From the NCBI RefSeq assembly GCF_900113445.1, contig NZ_FOPJ01000002.1, positions 229,721 through 293,720 on the forward strand: a stretch of 64,000 nucleotides of DNA, in the 5' to 3' direction. Under the pieces are notes generated by a model. That model searched no databases, was not told where the DNA came from, and saw only the letters and a program-made list of their open reading frames with translations. Shown here piece after piece: positions 1 to 10,223 of this stretch (position 1 is its first letter; every line of letters starts with the position of its first letter). The stretch is from Corynebacterium spheniscorum. GTDB lineage: Bacteria > Actinomycetota > Actinomycetes > Mycobacteriales > Mycobacteriaceae. The translations under genes were made by a program, and so were the position numbers.

Positions 1-1254
1 GTCTACACCTCCGGCACCACCGGCCGCCCCAAAGGCTGCCGCCTTACCCACCGCAATTGGTTAAGCGAAGTCCGCGCACTGCTTACACACCCCATCGGCG
101 CCATCGCCGTGCCCGGCACCCGGGTGCTTACCTTCCTCCCGCTGGCACACGTGCTGGCGCGTGCCGTATCCCTTGCGGTAGTCATCGGTGGTGCCACGCA
201 ATCGCACTGGTCAGATTTCTCCACCATCGCCCTGGAATTCCAACGTGCGCGCCCCAATATGATCCTCGGCGTGCCGCGCGTTTTCGAGAAGGTCCGTAAC
301 TCCGCGGCCGCCAATGCCCACGATGGTGGCGCGATGAAAGGTGCGGCCTTTACCCGCGCCGAAAAGATCGCCATCGAATACTCCAAAGCCTTGGACACCG
401 ATGAGGGCCCCAGCCGCGCCCTCAAACTCAAGCACGCCATGTACGACAAAGTGGTGTACGCCAAAATCCGCGAAGCCATGGGTGGGGCAGTGCGCTATTG
501 CATCACCGGCGGTTCCGCTATGAGCCCGGATCTGTTGCACTTCTACCGCGGCCTGGGTGTCCCGGTATATGAGGGCTATGGCCTTACTGAAACCGCAGCT
601 GCTGCCTGCGTGGACTTCGATAACCAAAAAATCGGCACCGTCGGTCGCCCCGTTGGCGGCATGACCGTCCGCATCAACGATGATGGCGAGATCCTGCTCA
701 AGGGCACCACCGTCTTCGAAGGCTATTGGAATAACCAAGAAGCCACCGACTCCTCCTTCGATGAGGAAGGCTGGTACAACACCGGCGACCTCGGCGAACT
801 CCTGGATTCCGGACACCTGGTCATCACCGGGCGTAAGAAGGATCTCATCGTCACCGCCGGCGGTAAGAATGTCTCACCTGGCCCCATGGAAGATGCTCTG
901 CGCGCACACCCCATGATCAGCCAAGCCATGGTGGTTGGCGATGGCAAACCCTTCATCGGCGTGCTGGTCTCCCTGGATGAAGATGCCCTTATGCGCTGGA
1001 AGCTCAATCGCAATATCCCGGCGAATAAGCCGCTCAAGGATCTGGTCACCGATCCAGCCTTACGCGCGGAAATCCAAGACGCCATCAATATGGTCAATGG
1101 CACCGTCAGCCATGCCGAGGCGATCAAGAAGTTCTACATCCTGGATCGCGACCTCACCGAGGAAGCCGATGAGCTCACCCCCACCATGAAGGTCAAACGC
1201 AACGTGGTGGTCCGCCGCTATTGGGACGCCATCCAGCAGCTCTACCGCCGCTAA
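1..1254 (+). CDS. Long-chain fatty-acid-CoA ligase (FadD15-type), 5' truncated by window start
   Basis: Partial gene: the reading frame is open from base 1, so the start lies outside the window; 417 residues are present. It activates fatty acids to acyl-AMP and then acyl-CoA. Visible adenylate-forming motifs are YTSGTTGRPKG (residues 2-12, the P-loop), YEGYGLTETAAA (A5-type motif), YNTGDLGEL and the hinge segment ITGRKKDLIVTAGGKNVSP. The catalytic lysine region near the C-terminus (ELTPTMKVKRN) is intact. The order with hemW and hrcA downstream matches corynebacterial and mycobacterial fadD15 loci (known family context). Chain-length preference cannot be read from the sequence. Confidence 0.93.
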   Translation, partial: VYTSGTTGRPKGCRLTHRNWLSEVRALLTHPIGAIAVPGTRVLTFLPLAHVLARAVSLAVVIGGATQSHWSDFSTIALEFQRARPNMILGVPRVFEKVRNSAAANAHDGGAMKGAAFTRAEKIAIEYSKALDTDEGPSRALKLKHAMYDKVVYAKIREAMGGAVRYCITGGSAMSPDLLHFYRGLGVPVYEGYGLTETAAAACVDFDNQKIGTVGRPVGGMTVRINDDGEILLKGTTVFEGYWNNQEATDSSFDEEGWYNTGDLGELLDSGHLVITGRKKDLIVTAGGKNVSPGPMEDALRAHPMISQAMVVGDGKPFIGVLVSLDEDALMRWKLNRNIPANKPLKDLVTDPALRAEIQDAINMVNGTVSHAEAIKKFYILDRDLTEEADELTPTMKVKRNVVVRRYWDAIQQLYRR

Positions 1255-1377
1255 TTTTTCGACACGCCGGCGACCTGCATTTTGAGCGCAGTTCCCGCAG
1301 TTTTCCAGGTGCATTCTATAAAGTCAGGTCACGTCAACACCAGACTGGGAATCACCTGAGAAGGGAGCCGCGGAGGA

Positions 1378-2073
1378 ATGCAACGCCTCGCCGCAGAACT
1401 GCGCCACCGTGAGCTCACCCAAGAGATCTTCGATATTGGCGATGAAGTCGCCGCCTATATCGAGAACCTGGTGGAAGCAATCGAAGATTATGACGCCGAA
1501 TTAGTCGCCGATTGCCTAGCCGAACTCGACGAGATCATCGCCGACGCCCGCCATGATGCCCGCATGATCTCCGCGGAACTGCCCGGGCTTCGCCACGCCC
1601 TTACCTCCGGCCTGCGCGCCGGGGTGATGAGCGCACGCACCATCCCCTCGGATCGCGAAAACGTCGCCGAACCCATCCTCCTCGGCGCCAAAGAATTGCT
1701 CGAAGCCCACCCCGTGGAAGGCACCCCGGTTGTCGTCGCGGAGCTTAAAGAAGCTCTCATCCAGCGCACCGCCACCACCGTCGCCCAACTCCAGCACCTG
1801 GTGGCGTGGATCCTCGACATGGCTGAGCGCACCGCCGATGACCCGGAAAATCTCAACCTCGGCCAAGCCTGCTCGCGGGCCGCGCAGATCGCACACTACG
1901 CGGCCCAAGGCTGGCGCATCGCAGTCACCGAGGCGCACCCCGGGGTGGCCCGCACCATGCGCGGCCACAAACCCCCGCAATTCCTCAACGAACGCGCCCG
2001 CATCGACGCCATCGTCGCCAAGGTGGCAGCTCGCCGCCGCAGCAATGCCGCCGGCGCCGGAGCCGCAAGTTGA
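1378..2073 (+). CDS. Conserved corynebacterial protein of unknown function
   Basis: 231 residues, helical, with an acidic N-terminal half (EAIEDYDAELVADCLAEL) and a basic Arg/Ala-rich C-terminus. No signal peptide, membrane segment or recognisable catalytic motif. The ATG has an AAGGGAG ribosome-binding site at 1361-1367; a second GGAGG lies almost against the start. A possible -10 (TATAAA, 1317-1322) precedes it. The stop overlaps the TTG start of hemW by four bases (TTGA), so the two are translationally coupled. It occupies the usual position between fadD15 and hemW in Corynebacterium. Function unknown. Confidence 0.8.
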   Translation: MQRLAAELRHRELTQEIFDIGDEVAAYIENLVEAIEDYDAELVADCLAELDEIIADARHDARMISAELPGLRHALTSGLRAGVMSARTIPSDRENVAEPILLGAKELLEAHPVEGTPVVVAELKEALIQRTATTVAQLQHLVAWILDMAERTADDPENLNLGQACSRAAQIAHYAAQGWRIAVTEAHPGVARTMRGHKPPQFLNERARIDAIVAKVAARRRSNAAGAGAAS

Positions 2074-3206
2074 GTTTTGGGCTCTACATTCACGTTCCTT
2101 TTTGCGCCTCTCGCTGCGGCTACTGCGACTTCAACACCTACACCCCAGGCGAACTAGGAAGCAGCTCCAGCCCCGAAAGCTACCTCGACGCGCTGGAACG
2201 CGAACTCGAATTAGTCGCCGCCTGCCCCGATACTCGCCCCGCCACCACCGTCTTCATCGGCGGCGGCACCCCCTCCATGCTGGGTGCGGATGGGCTAAGC
2301 CGCATCCTCCGCGCCGCGAAAAACACCATCGGTATCGCCCCCGGCGCGGAGGTCACCACCGAATCCAACCCGGAATCCACCTCCCCGGAGTTCTTCGAGG
2401 CGCTGCTTAACGCCGGCTACACCCGCATTTCCCTGGGCATGCAATCCACCGCCAGCCACGTGCTGCGCATCCTGGAGCGCCGCCACACCCCTGGCCGCGC
2501 CCTGCAGGCCGCGCATTGGGCTCAAAATGCCGGTTTCCAGCATCTTAACCTCGACATGATCTATGGCACTCCGGGGGAAAGCGATGAGGATCTCGCCCGC
2601 ACCCTCGAGGATGTGCTCTCCACCCCCGTCGACCATGTGTCCGCTTACTCCCTGATCGTGGAAGATGGCACCGCCATGGCCCGCAGGGTTCGCCGCGGCG
2701 AGCTGCCCGCCCCCGATGAAGATATCCTCGCGCACCGCTACACCATGATCGACTCCGCGCTTTCTTCTGCGGGTTTCGATTGGTATGAGGTCAGCAATTG
2801 GGCTCGCCCAGGAGGCGAATGCCTCCATAATCTCGGTTACTGGCACGATCATGATTGGTGGGGCGCCGGCCCCGGCGCACATTCTCATATTGGTGACACC
2901 CGCTTTTGGAATCACAAACATCCCGCCACCTATTCCCGCATTCTCGCGGAAAATACTTTGCCCATTAAAGACTCCGAAACCCTCACCCCCACCGACCGCC
3001 ACACGGAGAAACTCATGCTCGGCTTGCGTCTTAAAGAAGGCATCCCAGAAGAGTGGATTTCACCGGCCGCAGCCCCAGTGTTAGAAGATTTCGCTTCCCG
3101 AGATCGGCTGGAGCGCAAGGATGGTCGCGTGCGGGTCACCAAGGCTGGGCGTTTACTCGCCGATGGGATTATCAGCGCGATTTTGCTCGCGGAAGAAACC
3201 GCGTAA
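2070..3206 (+). CDS. hemW: Radical SAM haem chaperone HemW (formerly HemN-like)
   Basis: 378 residues. The radical-SAM cluster motif CASRCGYCDF (CxxxCxYC, residues 12-19) binds the 4Fe-4S cluster, followed by GGGTPS (SAM-binding GGE-type region), the ESNPE motif and NLDMIYGTPGE. A HemN C-terminal domain follows (HNLGYW, GAGPGAHS). HemW proteins lack coproporphyrinogen oxidase activity and are regarded as haem chaperones (family knowledge). The start is TTG, overlapping the upstream stop. It lies immediately before hrcA, the conserved actinobacterial order. Confidence 0.93.
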   Translation: MSFGLYIHVPFCASRCGYCDFNTYTPGELGSSSSPESYLDALERELELVAACPDTRPATTVFIGGGTPSMLGADGLSRILRAAKNTIGIAPGAEVTTESNPESTSPEFFEALLNAGYTRISLGMQSTASHVLRILERRHTPGRALQAAHWAQNAGFQHLNLDMIYGTPGESDEDLARTLEDVLSTPVDHVSAYSLIVEDGTAMARRVRRGELPAPDEDILAHRYTMIDSALSSAGFDWYEVSNWARPGGECLHNLGYWHDHDWWGAGPGAHSHIGDTRFWNHKHPATYSRILAENTLPIKDSETLTPTDRHTEKLMLGLRLKEGIPEEWISPAAAPVLEDFASRDRLERKDGRVRVTKAGRLLADGIISAILLAEETA

Positions 3207-3211
3207 CGAGG

Positions 3212-3217
3212 TAGACT
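3212..3217 (+). promoter_or_regulatory. Candidate -10 box for hrcA
   Basis: TAGACT (TANNNT class) 31 bases before the hrcA ATG, followed by the ribosome-binding site GGGAGG at 3230-3235. No convincing -35 is seen and no CIRCE inverted repeat is visible here. Confidence 0.4.
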
Positions 3218-3247
3218 CGGTTCCTTAAAGGGAGGTGTAGAAAAATT

Positions 3248-4270
3248 ATGGCAGCTAGTAGCTCCACCGAAGAACGGCGCCGTCAAGTCTTGCGCGCCAT
3301 TGTTGCCGACTACATTGCCTCCCAAGAACCCGTCGGCTCCAAAGCCCTCCTGGAGCGCCACCAGCTCAATGTTTCCTCCGCCACCATCCGCAATGACATG
3401 GCGGTTTTAGAAGCAGATGGCCTGATTGCCCAGGAACACGCCAGCTCCGGGCGTATCCCCACCGAGAAGGGCTACCGCTACTTCGTGGACTCCATCCACG
3501 ACATCAAACCGCTATCTGCTGCCGAACGCCGCGCCATCCAAACCTTCCTCGAAGGCGGGGTGGACCTAGAGGATGTACTACGCCGCAGCGCCCAGCTACT
3601 CTCCCAGCTCACCCACCAAGCCGCCGTTGTGCAATTGCCGACCTTAAAGGTCTCCCGCGTCAAACACTGCGAGGTAGTAGTGCTCTCACCTTTCCGGCTC
3701 ATGCTGGTTCTCATTACTGACACCGGCCGGGTGGATCAGCGCAATGTGGAATTAGACCACCCCATCGTCGATGAAGATGTGCACCGCCTCCGGGATCACA
3801 TTAACCACGCTTTAGTCGGTAAAACTCTCCACGATGCCGCGCATTCTTTAACCCAAATGGAAGTGCCGGAGGATATTAAACCCCCCTTGCGGCGTTGTGC
3901 CCGCATTCTTATTGACACCCTCGTGGATCGCCCTGCAGACCGTATTATTATGGCCGGGGCATCCAATCTCACCCGCATGGCATTTCCCGCCAGTTTGCCG
4001 ATGGTGTTAGAAGCCTTAGAAGAACAAGTTGTGGTTCTCAAACTGCTCGCCAATGTGCCAGATTTGGGTGATGTCAATGTGTTTATTGGTGAAGAAAATG
4101 AAAATAAGGAGCTGCATGGTGCCTCGGTGGTGACCACCGCCTATGGTTCAGAAGGCGCAGCGCTCGGTGGTCTGGGGGTTGTTGGCCCTACTTTTATGGA
4201 CTATCCGGGAACAATTTCTAAGGTTTCTGCCGTTGCACGATATGTGAGTCAGGTACTCGCCGGAGAATAA
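3248..4270 (+). CDS. hrcA: Heat-inducible transcription repressor HrcA
   Basis: 340 residues, normal length for HrcA. It represses groE/dnaK-type chaperone genes by binding CIRCE operators and is refolded by GroEL (family knowledge). The N-terminal winged helix holds [13 protein letters not shown] and the wing [16 protein letters not shown]; the HrcA effector domain follows. The ATG has a strong GGGAGG site. dnaJ follows after 65 bases, the standard actinobacterial hrcA-dnaJ2 pair. No CIRCE element is visible in the window, so its own autoregulation cannot be inferred. Confidence 0.95.
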   Translation: MAASSSTEERRRQVLRAIVADYIASQEPVGSKALLERHQLNVSSATIRNDMAVLEADGLIAQEHASSGRIPTEKGYRYFVDSIHDIKPLSAAERRAIQTFLEGGVDLEDVLRRSAQLLSQLTHQAAVVQLPTLKVSRVKHCEVVVLSPFRLMLVLITDTGRVDQRNVELDHPIVDEDVHRLRDHINHALVGKTLHDAAHSLTQMEVPEDIKPPLRRCARILIDTLVDRPADRIIMAGASNLTRMAFPASLPMVLEALEEQVVVLKLLANVPDLGDVNVFIGEENENKELHGASVVTTAYGSEGAALGGLGVVGPTFMDYPGTISKVSAVARYVSQVLAGE

Positions 4271-4335
4271 GGCAGCTCGGCGGGGTACGCTGCTTCGAAG
4301 TAGAAATAGTGATTGTAGGAAGGTAAAGGTACAGC

Positions 4336-5478
4336 GTGGCCCGGGATTACTACGGCATCCTCGGAGTGGACCGCTCCGCAACGGAGCAGGAGATCAAGCG
4401 GGCATATCGCAAACTAGCCCGGAAATACCACCCCGACGTCAACGACAGTGAAGAAGCAGCGGAAATGTTCCGCGAAGTATCGGTCGCCCATGAGGTGCTC
4501 ACCGATCCAGAAAAACGCCGCATCGTTGATATGGGCGGCGACCCTATGGAAGGCCCCAACGCCGGAGGCGGTGGATTCGGCGGATTCAGCGGCTCCGGTG
4601 GGCTCAACGACATCTTCGAAGCCTTCTTCGGTGGTGCCGGCGGCGGCTCCCGTGGGCCCCGCTCCCGCGTCCAACCCGGCTCCGATGCTCTCCTGCGTAC
4701 CGCCATCACCCTGGAAGAAGCCTTCAAGGGTGTCAAGAAATCCATCACCGTGGATACCGCCGTGGTGTGCGAGAAGTGCCATGGCACGGGTTCGGAAAGC
4801 GAAAAGAAGCCGGAAACCTGTAAGCAATGCCGCGGCTCCGGCGAAGTCCAAGAAGTCCAACGCGGCTTCATCGGCAATGTGCTCACCACCCGCCCCTGCC
4901 CGAACTGTGAAGGCTTCGGCGATGTCATCCCCGATCCCTGCGGGGAATGCGGCGGAGCCGGCCGCGTACGCGCACACCGCGACCTTACGGTCTCGGTACC
5001 CTCCGGTATCGCCGATGGCATGCGCATCCGCATGGCCGGCCAAGGCGAAGTCGGCCATGGTGGTGGTCCCGCCGGTGACCTCTATGTGGAAGTCAAAATC
5101 AAACGCCACCCGGTGTTCACCCGAGAAGGCGATGACCTCCACATGACCATCAACATCCCCATGACAGATGCTGCCTTAGGTGTGGAGATCCCCGTGGATG
5201 GTGTGGATGGCACCACCCGCGACATCAAGGTTTCCCCCGGCATCCAGCCTGGCGAACGCATCCGCATGGAAGGTGCCGGCATGCCGCACCTGCGCAACCA
5301 AGGCACCGGCGACCTCATTGCCCACGTGGATATCAGCATCCCCAAGGCCTTGGATGATCGCTCCCGCGAATTGCTTGAACAACTCCGACAACACCGCCGC
5401 GACCAAGCCCGCGTCTCCTCGGATGAGGATGGCGAAGAATCCCTCTTCAGCCGCATCCGCAACCGATTCCGCCGCTAA
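4336..5478 (+). CDS. dnaJ: Molecular chaperone DnaJ (DnaJ2)
   Basis: 380 residues. J domain at about 2-66 with HPD at residues 32-34, which stimulates DnaK ATPase. A Gly/Phe linker covers about 77-105. Four zinc-binding repeats follow: CEKCHGTG (145), CKQCRGSG (162), CPNCEGFG (188) and CGECGGAG (202). A C-terminal substrate-binding domain completes a type I DnaJ. GTG start with AGGAAGG upstream; a TACGCT -10-like box sits at 4286-4291. The stop overlaps the rsmE start by one base (TAATG). Because it sits after hrcA rather than in a dnaK operon it is the DnaJ2 paralogue (context inference). Confidence 0.96.
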   Translation: MARDYYGILGVDRSATEQEIKRAYRKLARKYHPDVNDSEEAAEMFREVSVAHEVLTDPEKRRIVDMGGDPMEGPNAGGGGFGGFSGSGGLNDIFEAFFGGAGGGSRGPRSRVQPGSDALLRTAITLEEAFKGVKKSITVDTAVVCEKCHGTGSESEKKPETCKQCRGSGEVQEVQRGFIGNVLTTRPCPNCEGFGDVIPDPCGECGGAGRVRAHRDLTVSVPSGIADGMRIRMAGQGEVGHGGGPAGDLYVEVKIKRHPVFTREGDDLHMTINIPMTDAALGVEIPVDGVDGTTRDIKVSPGIQPGERIRMEGAGMPHLRNQGTGDLIAHVDISIPKALDDRSRELLEQLRQHRRDQARVSSDEDGEESLFSRIRNRFRR

Positions 5479-6212
5479 TGAGCCTTCCGAGTTTTTATCT
5501 CCCGGACCTCGCTGAACAAGGTGAACTCCTCACCCTCAGCGGGGCAGAAGGCCGCCACGCCGTCACCGTCAAACGCATCACCCCTGGTGAACGCATCCAA
5601 CTCATCGACGGCACGGGCCTTGTTGTCGAAGCTAAAGTTCTTAGCTGCACCGGCAAAGACCAGCTCCACGCTGAAGTCCTCAATCTCCAACAGGCCCCGG
5701 TTCGCACCCCTCAGATCACCGTGGTGCAGGCACTCCCCAAATCCGAGCGCTCGGAATTAGCCGTTGACCTTGCTACCCAAGCCGGTGCGGATCGCATTAT
5801 CCCCTGGGAGGCCGAACGCTGCATCGCTAAATGGCAAGGTGCCAAAAAAACCAAGGGCCCCAAAAAATGGGAGGACGCCGCACTAGCTTCCGCCAAACAA
5901 TCCCGGCGAGTACGCATCCCCACCATCGAAGAGCCCCACAACACCGCGCACCTATGCCGCTTCCTTGAGCAGTCCAGCGCGCTGAAACTCCTCCTCCACG
6001 AGGACGCCACCACCGGTATCGCCAGCATGCCGCTTTCAGATGCCCAGGAAATCATCCTCATAGTTGGACCCGAAGGTGGCATCGGGGAAGTCGAATGCTC
6101 CCAACTTAAGGCCGCCGGGGCGCAGCTGGTGGCCTTAGGCCCAGAGGTGCTGCGCACCGCGAGTGCTGCGATGGTGGCATGTGCTGCCATTGGGGTACTC
6201 GCCCGCTGGTAG
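5478..6212 (+). CDS. rsmE: 16S rRNA m3U1498 methyltransferase RsmE
   Basis: 244 residues, usual length. It methylates N3 of U1498 in 16S rRNA with SAM. N-terminal PUA-like RNA-binding region followed by a SPOUT domain carrying the trefoil-knot motifs LIVGPEGGIGEVE and LGPEVLRTASAA. Start ATG overlaps the dnaJ stop by one base, so expression is coupled. Downstream phoH and ybeY are also ribosome-related, making this a rRNA processing cluster. Confidence 0.94.
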   Translation: MSLPSFYLPDLAEQGELLTLSGAEGRHAVTVKRITPGERIQLIDGTGLVVEAKVLSCTGKDQLHAEVLNLQQAPVRTPQITVVQALPKSERSELAVDLATQAGADRIIPWEAERCIAKWQGAKKTKGPKKWEDAALASAKQSRRVRIPTIEEPHNTAHLCRFLEQSSALKLLLHEDATTGIASMPLSDAQEIILIVGPEGGIGEVECSQLKAAGAQLVALGPEVLRTASAAMVACAAIGVLARW

Positions 6213-6280
6213 CGCCATATTGACTATTGTTTATGCCACATCCCATATCTCGTGCACAGAAAGCAGGCCGCACCCCTATC

Positions 6281-7297
6281 GTGAGTACTGACACCCCCAG
6301 TGATGTCGCCACCACCTCAGTGGAACTCGAAGAAACCCACACCCCCGGTGTATTGGGCATCAATGATGGCAACCTGCGCACCCTCAGCGAATTAGTGGGG
6401 GTGGATTCCTTCGCCCGCGGCAATATCGTGCGCCTGATAGGACCAGCGCATAAGATCATGCGCGCCAACCGAGCACTAATGGAAATGCAATCCATGGTGC
6501 GCCGCGGACACCCCGTCACCCCAGACGCCGTGCGCCACATCGTCAACCTCGTTGCCGTAGAAACCCCGGAAACGGCGGAAGAATCCCTGCGCAATGAAAT
6601 CACCGTGCACCGCGGCAAAGTCATTCGACCGAAAACCGCCGGCCAAAAACGCTATGTCGACGCGATTGATGAAAACACCATCGTCTTCGGGATCGGCCCA
6701 GCAGGTTCCGGCAAAACCTATTTGGCGATGGCCAAAGCAGTACAAGCCTTGCAATCAAAAAATGTTTCCCGCATTATTTTGACCCGCCCCGCCGTGGAAG
6801 CAGGGGAGAAGCTCGGCTTCTTACCGGGCACCCTCAATGAAAAAATCGACCCCTACCTGCGCCCGCTACATGATGCGCTTCGAGAAATGGTGGACCCAGA
6901 TACCATCCCGAAGCTCATGGAATCCGGTGTTGTCGAAGTAGCGCCCCTGGCCTATATGCGTGGTCGTACGCTTTCTGATTCCTTCGTCATCCTCGATGAA
7001 GCTCAAAACACCACCCCGGAACAAATGAAAATGTTCCTCACCCGCCTTGGCTTTGGATCCAAGATCGTCGTCACCGGTGATATCACCCAAGTCGACCTGC
7101 CTGGTGGCCAACACTCTGGGCTGAAGAAAGTACGCAATATTTTGCGCGGAGTTCCCGATGTGCACTTTGAGGAGCTCGGCAGCGAGGACGTGGTGCGCCA
7201 CCAACTGGTCAGCCGCATTGTTGATGCCTACGCGGCCTATGACATGAAAGAAGAAGCCCGCCGCGGCACACACCGCGAGAAGGAGAACCACAAGTGA
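6281..7297 (+). CDS. phoH: PhoH family ATPase (PhoH/YbeZ)
   Basis: Cytoplasmic P-loop ATPase, probably an RNA-associated factor working with YbeY. Walker A is [11 protein letters not shown], Walker B is FVILDEAQN, followed by the conserved [12 protein letters not shown] chose GTG 6281 (338 aa, MSTDTPSDV...). The frame extends upstream to TTG 6227 and ATG 6233 (354-356 aa) but those codons add a non-conserved basic leader. No strong ribosome-binding site decides the matter. The stop overlaps the GTG of ybeY by four bases (GTGA). Confidence 0.92.
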   Translation: MSTDTPSDVATTSVELEETHTPGVLGINDGNLRTLSELVGVDSFARGNIVRLIGPAHKIMRANRALMEMQSMVRRGHPVTPDAVRHIVNLVAVETPETAEESLRNEITVHRGKVIRPKTAGQKRYVDAIDENTIVFGIGPAGSGKTYLAMAKAVQALQSKNVSRIILTRPAVEAGEKLGFLPGTLNEKIDPYLRPLHDALREMVDPDTIPKLMESGVVEVAPLAYMRGRTLSDSFVILDEAQNTTPEQMKMFLTRLGFGSKIVVTGDITQVDLPGGQHSGLKKVRNILRGVPDVHFEELGSEDVVRHQLVSRIVDAYAAYDMKEEARRGTHREKENHK

Positions 7298-7854
7298 GCA
7301 TTGAGGTCTTCAACGAATCCGGCGATGAGGGTGTCAATGAAGAAATGCTCATTGATGTCTGCTCCTTCGTCCTAGGGGAAATGGATGTCCACCGCGACGC
7401 AGAGCTCAGCCTCTACATCGTGGACCTCAACACCATTGCCGATTTACACCTGCGCTGGCTGGACCTACCTGGCCCCACCGATGTCATGAGCTTCCCCATC
7501 GATGAGCTGACCCCCGGTGGCCGCCCGGACGCACCAGAACCCGGCCCGGCAATGCTCGGCGATATTGTGCTCTGCCCAGAATTCGCCCTCAAACAAGCCA
7601 AAGCCGCCGGCCATGGCCTCGATCATGAGCTCGCGCTGCTGAGCGTGCATGGTTGCCTTCACCTACTGGGCTATGACCACGCCACCGCTGATGAGGAACG
7701 CGAAATGTTCGCACTGCAAAATGAACTGCTGGCGGATTGGTACGAGGATGTGACACGCCGCGGCGTGGAGTACCAAGAAAAACCTACCGGTAAGGGGGCT
7801 TTCCCCAGTGCAGCTGATCGTGAAGCCCTAGACCACGAACTAGAGCAGGAGTAA
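7294..7854 (+). CDS. ybeY: rRNA maturation endoribonuclease YbeY
   Basis: 186 residues. The zinc-binding motif [11 protein letters not shown] (HxxxHxxGxDH) is intact; YbeY takes part in 16S rRNA 3'-end maturation and ribosome quality control (family knowledge). The preceding segment [11 protein letters not shown] is the second conserved block. GTG start overlapping phoH. The C-terminal 30 residues are a polar tail beyond the catalytic core. phoH-ybeY-CBS protein is a conserved bacterial operon. Confidence 0.95.
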   Translation: MSIEVFNESGDEGVNEEMLIDVCSFVLGEMDVHRDAELSLYIVDLNTIADLHLRWLDLPGPTDVMSFPIDELTPGGRPDAPEPGPAMLGDIVLCPEFALKQAKAAGHGLDHELALLSVHGCLHLLGYDHATADEEREMFALQNELLADWYEDVTRRGVEYQEKPTGKGAFPSAADREALDHELEQE

Positions 7855-7863
7855 CGGCTAAAG

Positions 7864-9195
7864 GTGGGCGAATTAATCTACGCACTGGTTACGATCTGTG
7901 CGCTTCTAGCCTCTGGTCTTCTCGGCACCGTCGAAGCAGCCGTGAGCACCATTTCCCGTGCCCGCGTTGAACAACTCCACAAAGATGAAGTCCCGGGCTC
8001 GATAAGCCTGCTCAAAGTCCTAGACCGCCGACCGGAACACATCAACCTACTGGTGTTGCTGCGCATGCTCCTGGATGTCACCGCAGCAGTATCCGCAGCC
8101 TGCCTGGCACTAAGCGCACTGGAATCCACCGTCATGGCCATTAGCGTGGCCATCGTCGGCATGACCCTGATTAGCTTCACCGTGGTGGGTGTTTTCTCCC
8201 GCACCATGGGGCGCAAAAACCCCTATACGATTTCGCTGCGGTCCGCACTCCTGCTGAGCGGCGTAGCCCGCATCCTAGGGCCCATCCCCAGGATGCTCAT
8301 TTGGGCCGGTAACCTCCTTGCCCCAGGCTCTGGTTTCCGCGATGGCCCCTACGCGACCGAAGTGGAACTGCGCGAAATGGTCGATATCGCCCAGGAACAC
8401 GGTGTTGTGGAAGTAGAAGAACGCCGGATGATCCAATCCGTCTTCGACCTGGCTTCCACAACCGCCCGCCAAGTCATGGTGCCCCGCCCAGAAATGATTT
8501 GGATTGAAGAGGAAAAAACCGCCGGCCAAGCCACCAGTCTATGCGTGCGCTCCGGGCACTCACGCCTACCGGTAACCGGTGAGAACCTCGACGACATCGT
8601 CGGCATCGTCTACTTGAAAGATCTGGTGAAATCCACCTACCACGCCATCGACGGTGGCTCCTCGGTGAAAGTCTCAGAAGTGATGCGCCCACCGGTGTTC
8701 GTGCCGGACTCCAAACCACTGGATGCGCTCCTACATGAGATGCAAACCGACCACACCCAGCTCGCCATCTTGATTGACGAGTTCGGTGGTGTCGCCGGGT
8801 TGATCTCCATGGAAGATATTTTGGAAGAAATCGTCGGCGAGATCGCCGACGAATATGACGACTTCGAAATCGCGGACTTCGAACAAGTCGGGGAGCGCAG
8901 CTTCCGTACCGTGAGTTGGTTGAATCTCGATGATCTGGCCGAAAACCTCAACGAGGCGCTCGACACAGATATCGAATTCGATGAAGAAATCGATGATCAG
9001 ATTGAAACCGTCGCCGGTTTGATCGCCTATGAGATCGGCCGCGTACCGCTTCCGGGGAGCAAAGTTGCGCATAAAAACCTCATGCTGACTGCTGAAGGGG
9101 CGAAAGATCGCCGCGGCCGACTGAGGGTTCGTTCGGTATTAGTCGAGGTCGCCGAAGCAAGCGAGGATGAAGAAACCTCCGAAGAAGACGAGTAG
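7864..9195 (+). CDS. CNNM/CorC-type hemolysin-family membrane protein with CBS pair
   Basis: 443 residues. N-terminal DUF21/CNNM membrane domain with about four helices (residues 1-150), then a CBS pair (about 195-320, including VMVPRPEMIW and ISMEDILEEIVGEI), a CorC_HlyC C-terminal domain, and an acidic tail (EASEDEETSEEDE). Family members are implicated in Mg/Co transport or its regulation. GTG start ten bases after ybeY. The hemolysin name is historical; nothing shows toxicity. Substrate not determinable here. Confidence 0.9.
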   Translation: MGELIYALVTICALLASGLLGTVEAAVSTISRARVEQLHKDEVPGSISLLKVLDRRPEHINLLVLLRMLLDVTAAVSAACLALSALESTVMAISVAIVGMTLISFTVVGVFSRTMGRKNPYTISLRSALLLSGVARILGPIPRMLIWAGNLLAPGSGFRDGPYATEVELREMVDIAQEHGVVEVEERRMIQSVFDLASTTARQVMVPRPEMIWIEEEKTAGQATSLCVRSGHSRLPVTGENLDDIVGIVYLKDLVKSTYHAIDGGSSVKVSEVMRPPVFVPDSKPLDALLHEMQTDHTQLAILIDEFGGVAGLISMEDILEEIVGEIADEYDDFEIADFEQVGERSFRTVSWLNLDDLAENLNEALDTDIEFDEEIDDQIETVAGLIAYEIGRVPLPGSKVAHKNLMLTAEGAKDRRGRLRVRSVLVEVAEASEDEETSEEDE

Positions 9196-9239
9196 CTAAA
9201 ACTTGGGTTAAACGGTGTTCATCGTGTTGTATAGAACAG

Positions 9240-10088
9240 GTGAACATTCTCTCCATCCAATCTCATGTGGCCTATGGACATGTGGGGAACTCCGCCGCAG
9301 TGTTCCCCCTCCAACGCATCGGGCATGAAGTCTGGCCCGTGCACACCGTCTGCTTTTCTAACCACACCGGCTATGGCGCTTGGGGCGGCCCGCTCATTCC
9401 CGCCGCTGATGTTGCCGATGTGATTCGCGGCGTCGATGAGCGCGGAGAGCTTGCTCACGTTTCCGCAGTGCTTTCCGGCTACCAAGGCGGCGCCGATATC
9501 GCCGATGTCATCATCGACACCGTCGCCAAAGTCAAAGCCCAAAACCCCAACGCCATCTACGCCTGCGACCCGGTGATGGGCAACGCCAAGTCCGGCTGCC
9601 ACGTCTCCGACCTCATCCCACCGCTACTTCGCGACAAGGTTGTGCCGGTAGCTGACGTGATCACCCCGAACCAATTTGAGCTCGGCTACCTCACCGGCAC
9701 CGAACCTAGCGACCTGCAATCCACCCTGGATGCCATCCGTGCCGCCCAGGACATGGGACCGAAGATTGTGCTGGTCACCTCTGTGCAACGCCCGGAATGC
9801 CCAGACGACCAGATTGAAATGATCGCCGCAGACCGCGATGAAGCCTACCTAGTGCGCACCCCATACCTGCCCTTTAAGCGCAATGGTTCCGGGGATGTCA
9901 CCGCCGCACTTTTCACCGGCCACCTCTTGAACACCGGTGATCTGGGCGAATCCCTGGCACGGACTGCCTCCTCCGTCTTCGACCTGATCGAAATGACCTT
10001 CAAGGCGGACTCCCGCGAGCTGCTACTCATCGATGCACAAGACTGCTTCGCGAACCCGAAGATGCAATTCCAGGTGGAAAAGATCTAG
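9240..10088 (+). CDS. pdxY: Pyridoxal kinase PdxY/PdxK
   Basis: 282 residues, ribokinase-like superfamily. It phosphorylates pyridoxal, pyridoxine or pyridoxamine to the 5'-phosphates. Diagnostic features are the N-terminal SIQSHVAYGHVGNSAAVFPLQ, the CDPVMGN segment, DVITPNQFELGYLTG, and the anion-hole/catalytic GSGDVTAALFTGHL with Asp in GSGD. Start GTG; no clear ribosome-binding site, and TATAGA at 9230-9235 could be a -10 giving an almost leaderless transcript. A strong terminator follows. Confidence 0.93.
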   Translation: MNILSIQSHVAYGHVGNSAAVFPLQRIGHEVWPVHTVCFSNHTGYGAWGGPLIPAADVADVIRGVDERGELAHVSAVLSGYQGGADIADVIIDTVAKVKAQNPNAIYACDPVMGNAKSGCHVSDLIPPLLRDKVVPVADVITPNQFELGYLTGTEPSDLQSTLDAIRAAQDMGPKIVLVTSVQRPECPDDQIEMIAADRDEAYLVRTPYLPFKRNGSGDVTAALFTGHLLNTGDLGESLARTASSVFDLIEMTFKADSRELLLIDAQDCFANPKMQFQVEKI

Positions 10089-10103
10089 CAATCTCCAAGC
10101 CTT

Positions 10104-10134
10104 AGCCCCAGGGTGTTTTGTCCCTGGGGCTTTT
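10104..10134 (+). terminator. Rho-independent terminator after pyridoxal kinase
   Basis: Perfect 10-bp stem AGCCCCAGGG / CCCTGGGGCT with an 8-base loop, the 3' arm running into TTTT. It separates the pdxY end from the era promoter region. Confidence 0.9.
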
Positions 10135-10223
10135 CGCTGCCAAGGTAAGATGAGAAATTAACTATTTATGCAGCGCTTTTAGGCACCACCTTTGGGGCAG
10201 CATCACTATCTGGAAGGACCTTG

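Noticed and set aside
3206..3250. CIRCE operator before hrcA
   Set aside because: No TTAGCACTC-N9-GAGTGCTAA-like repeat is visible.
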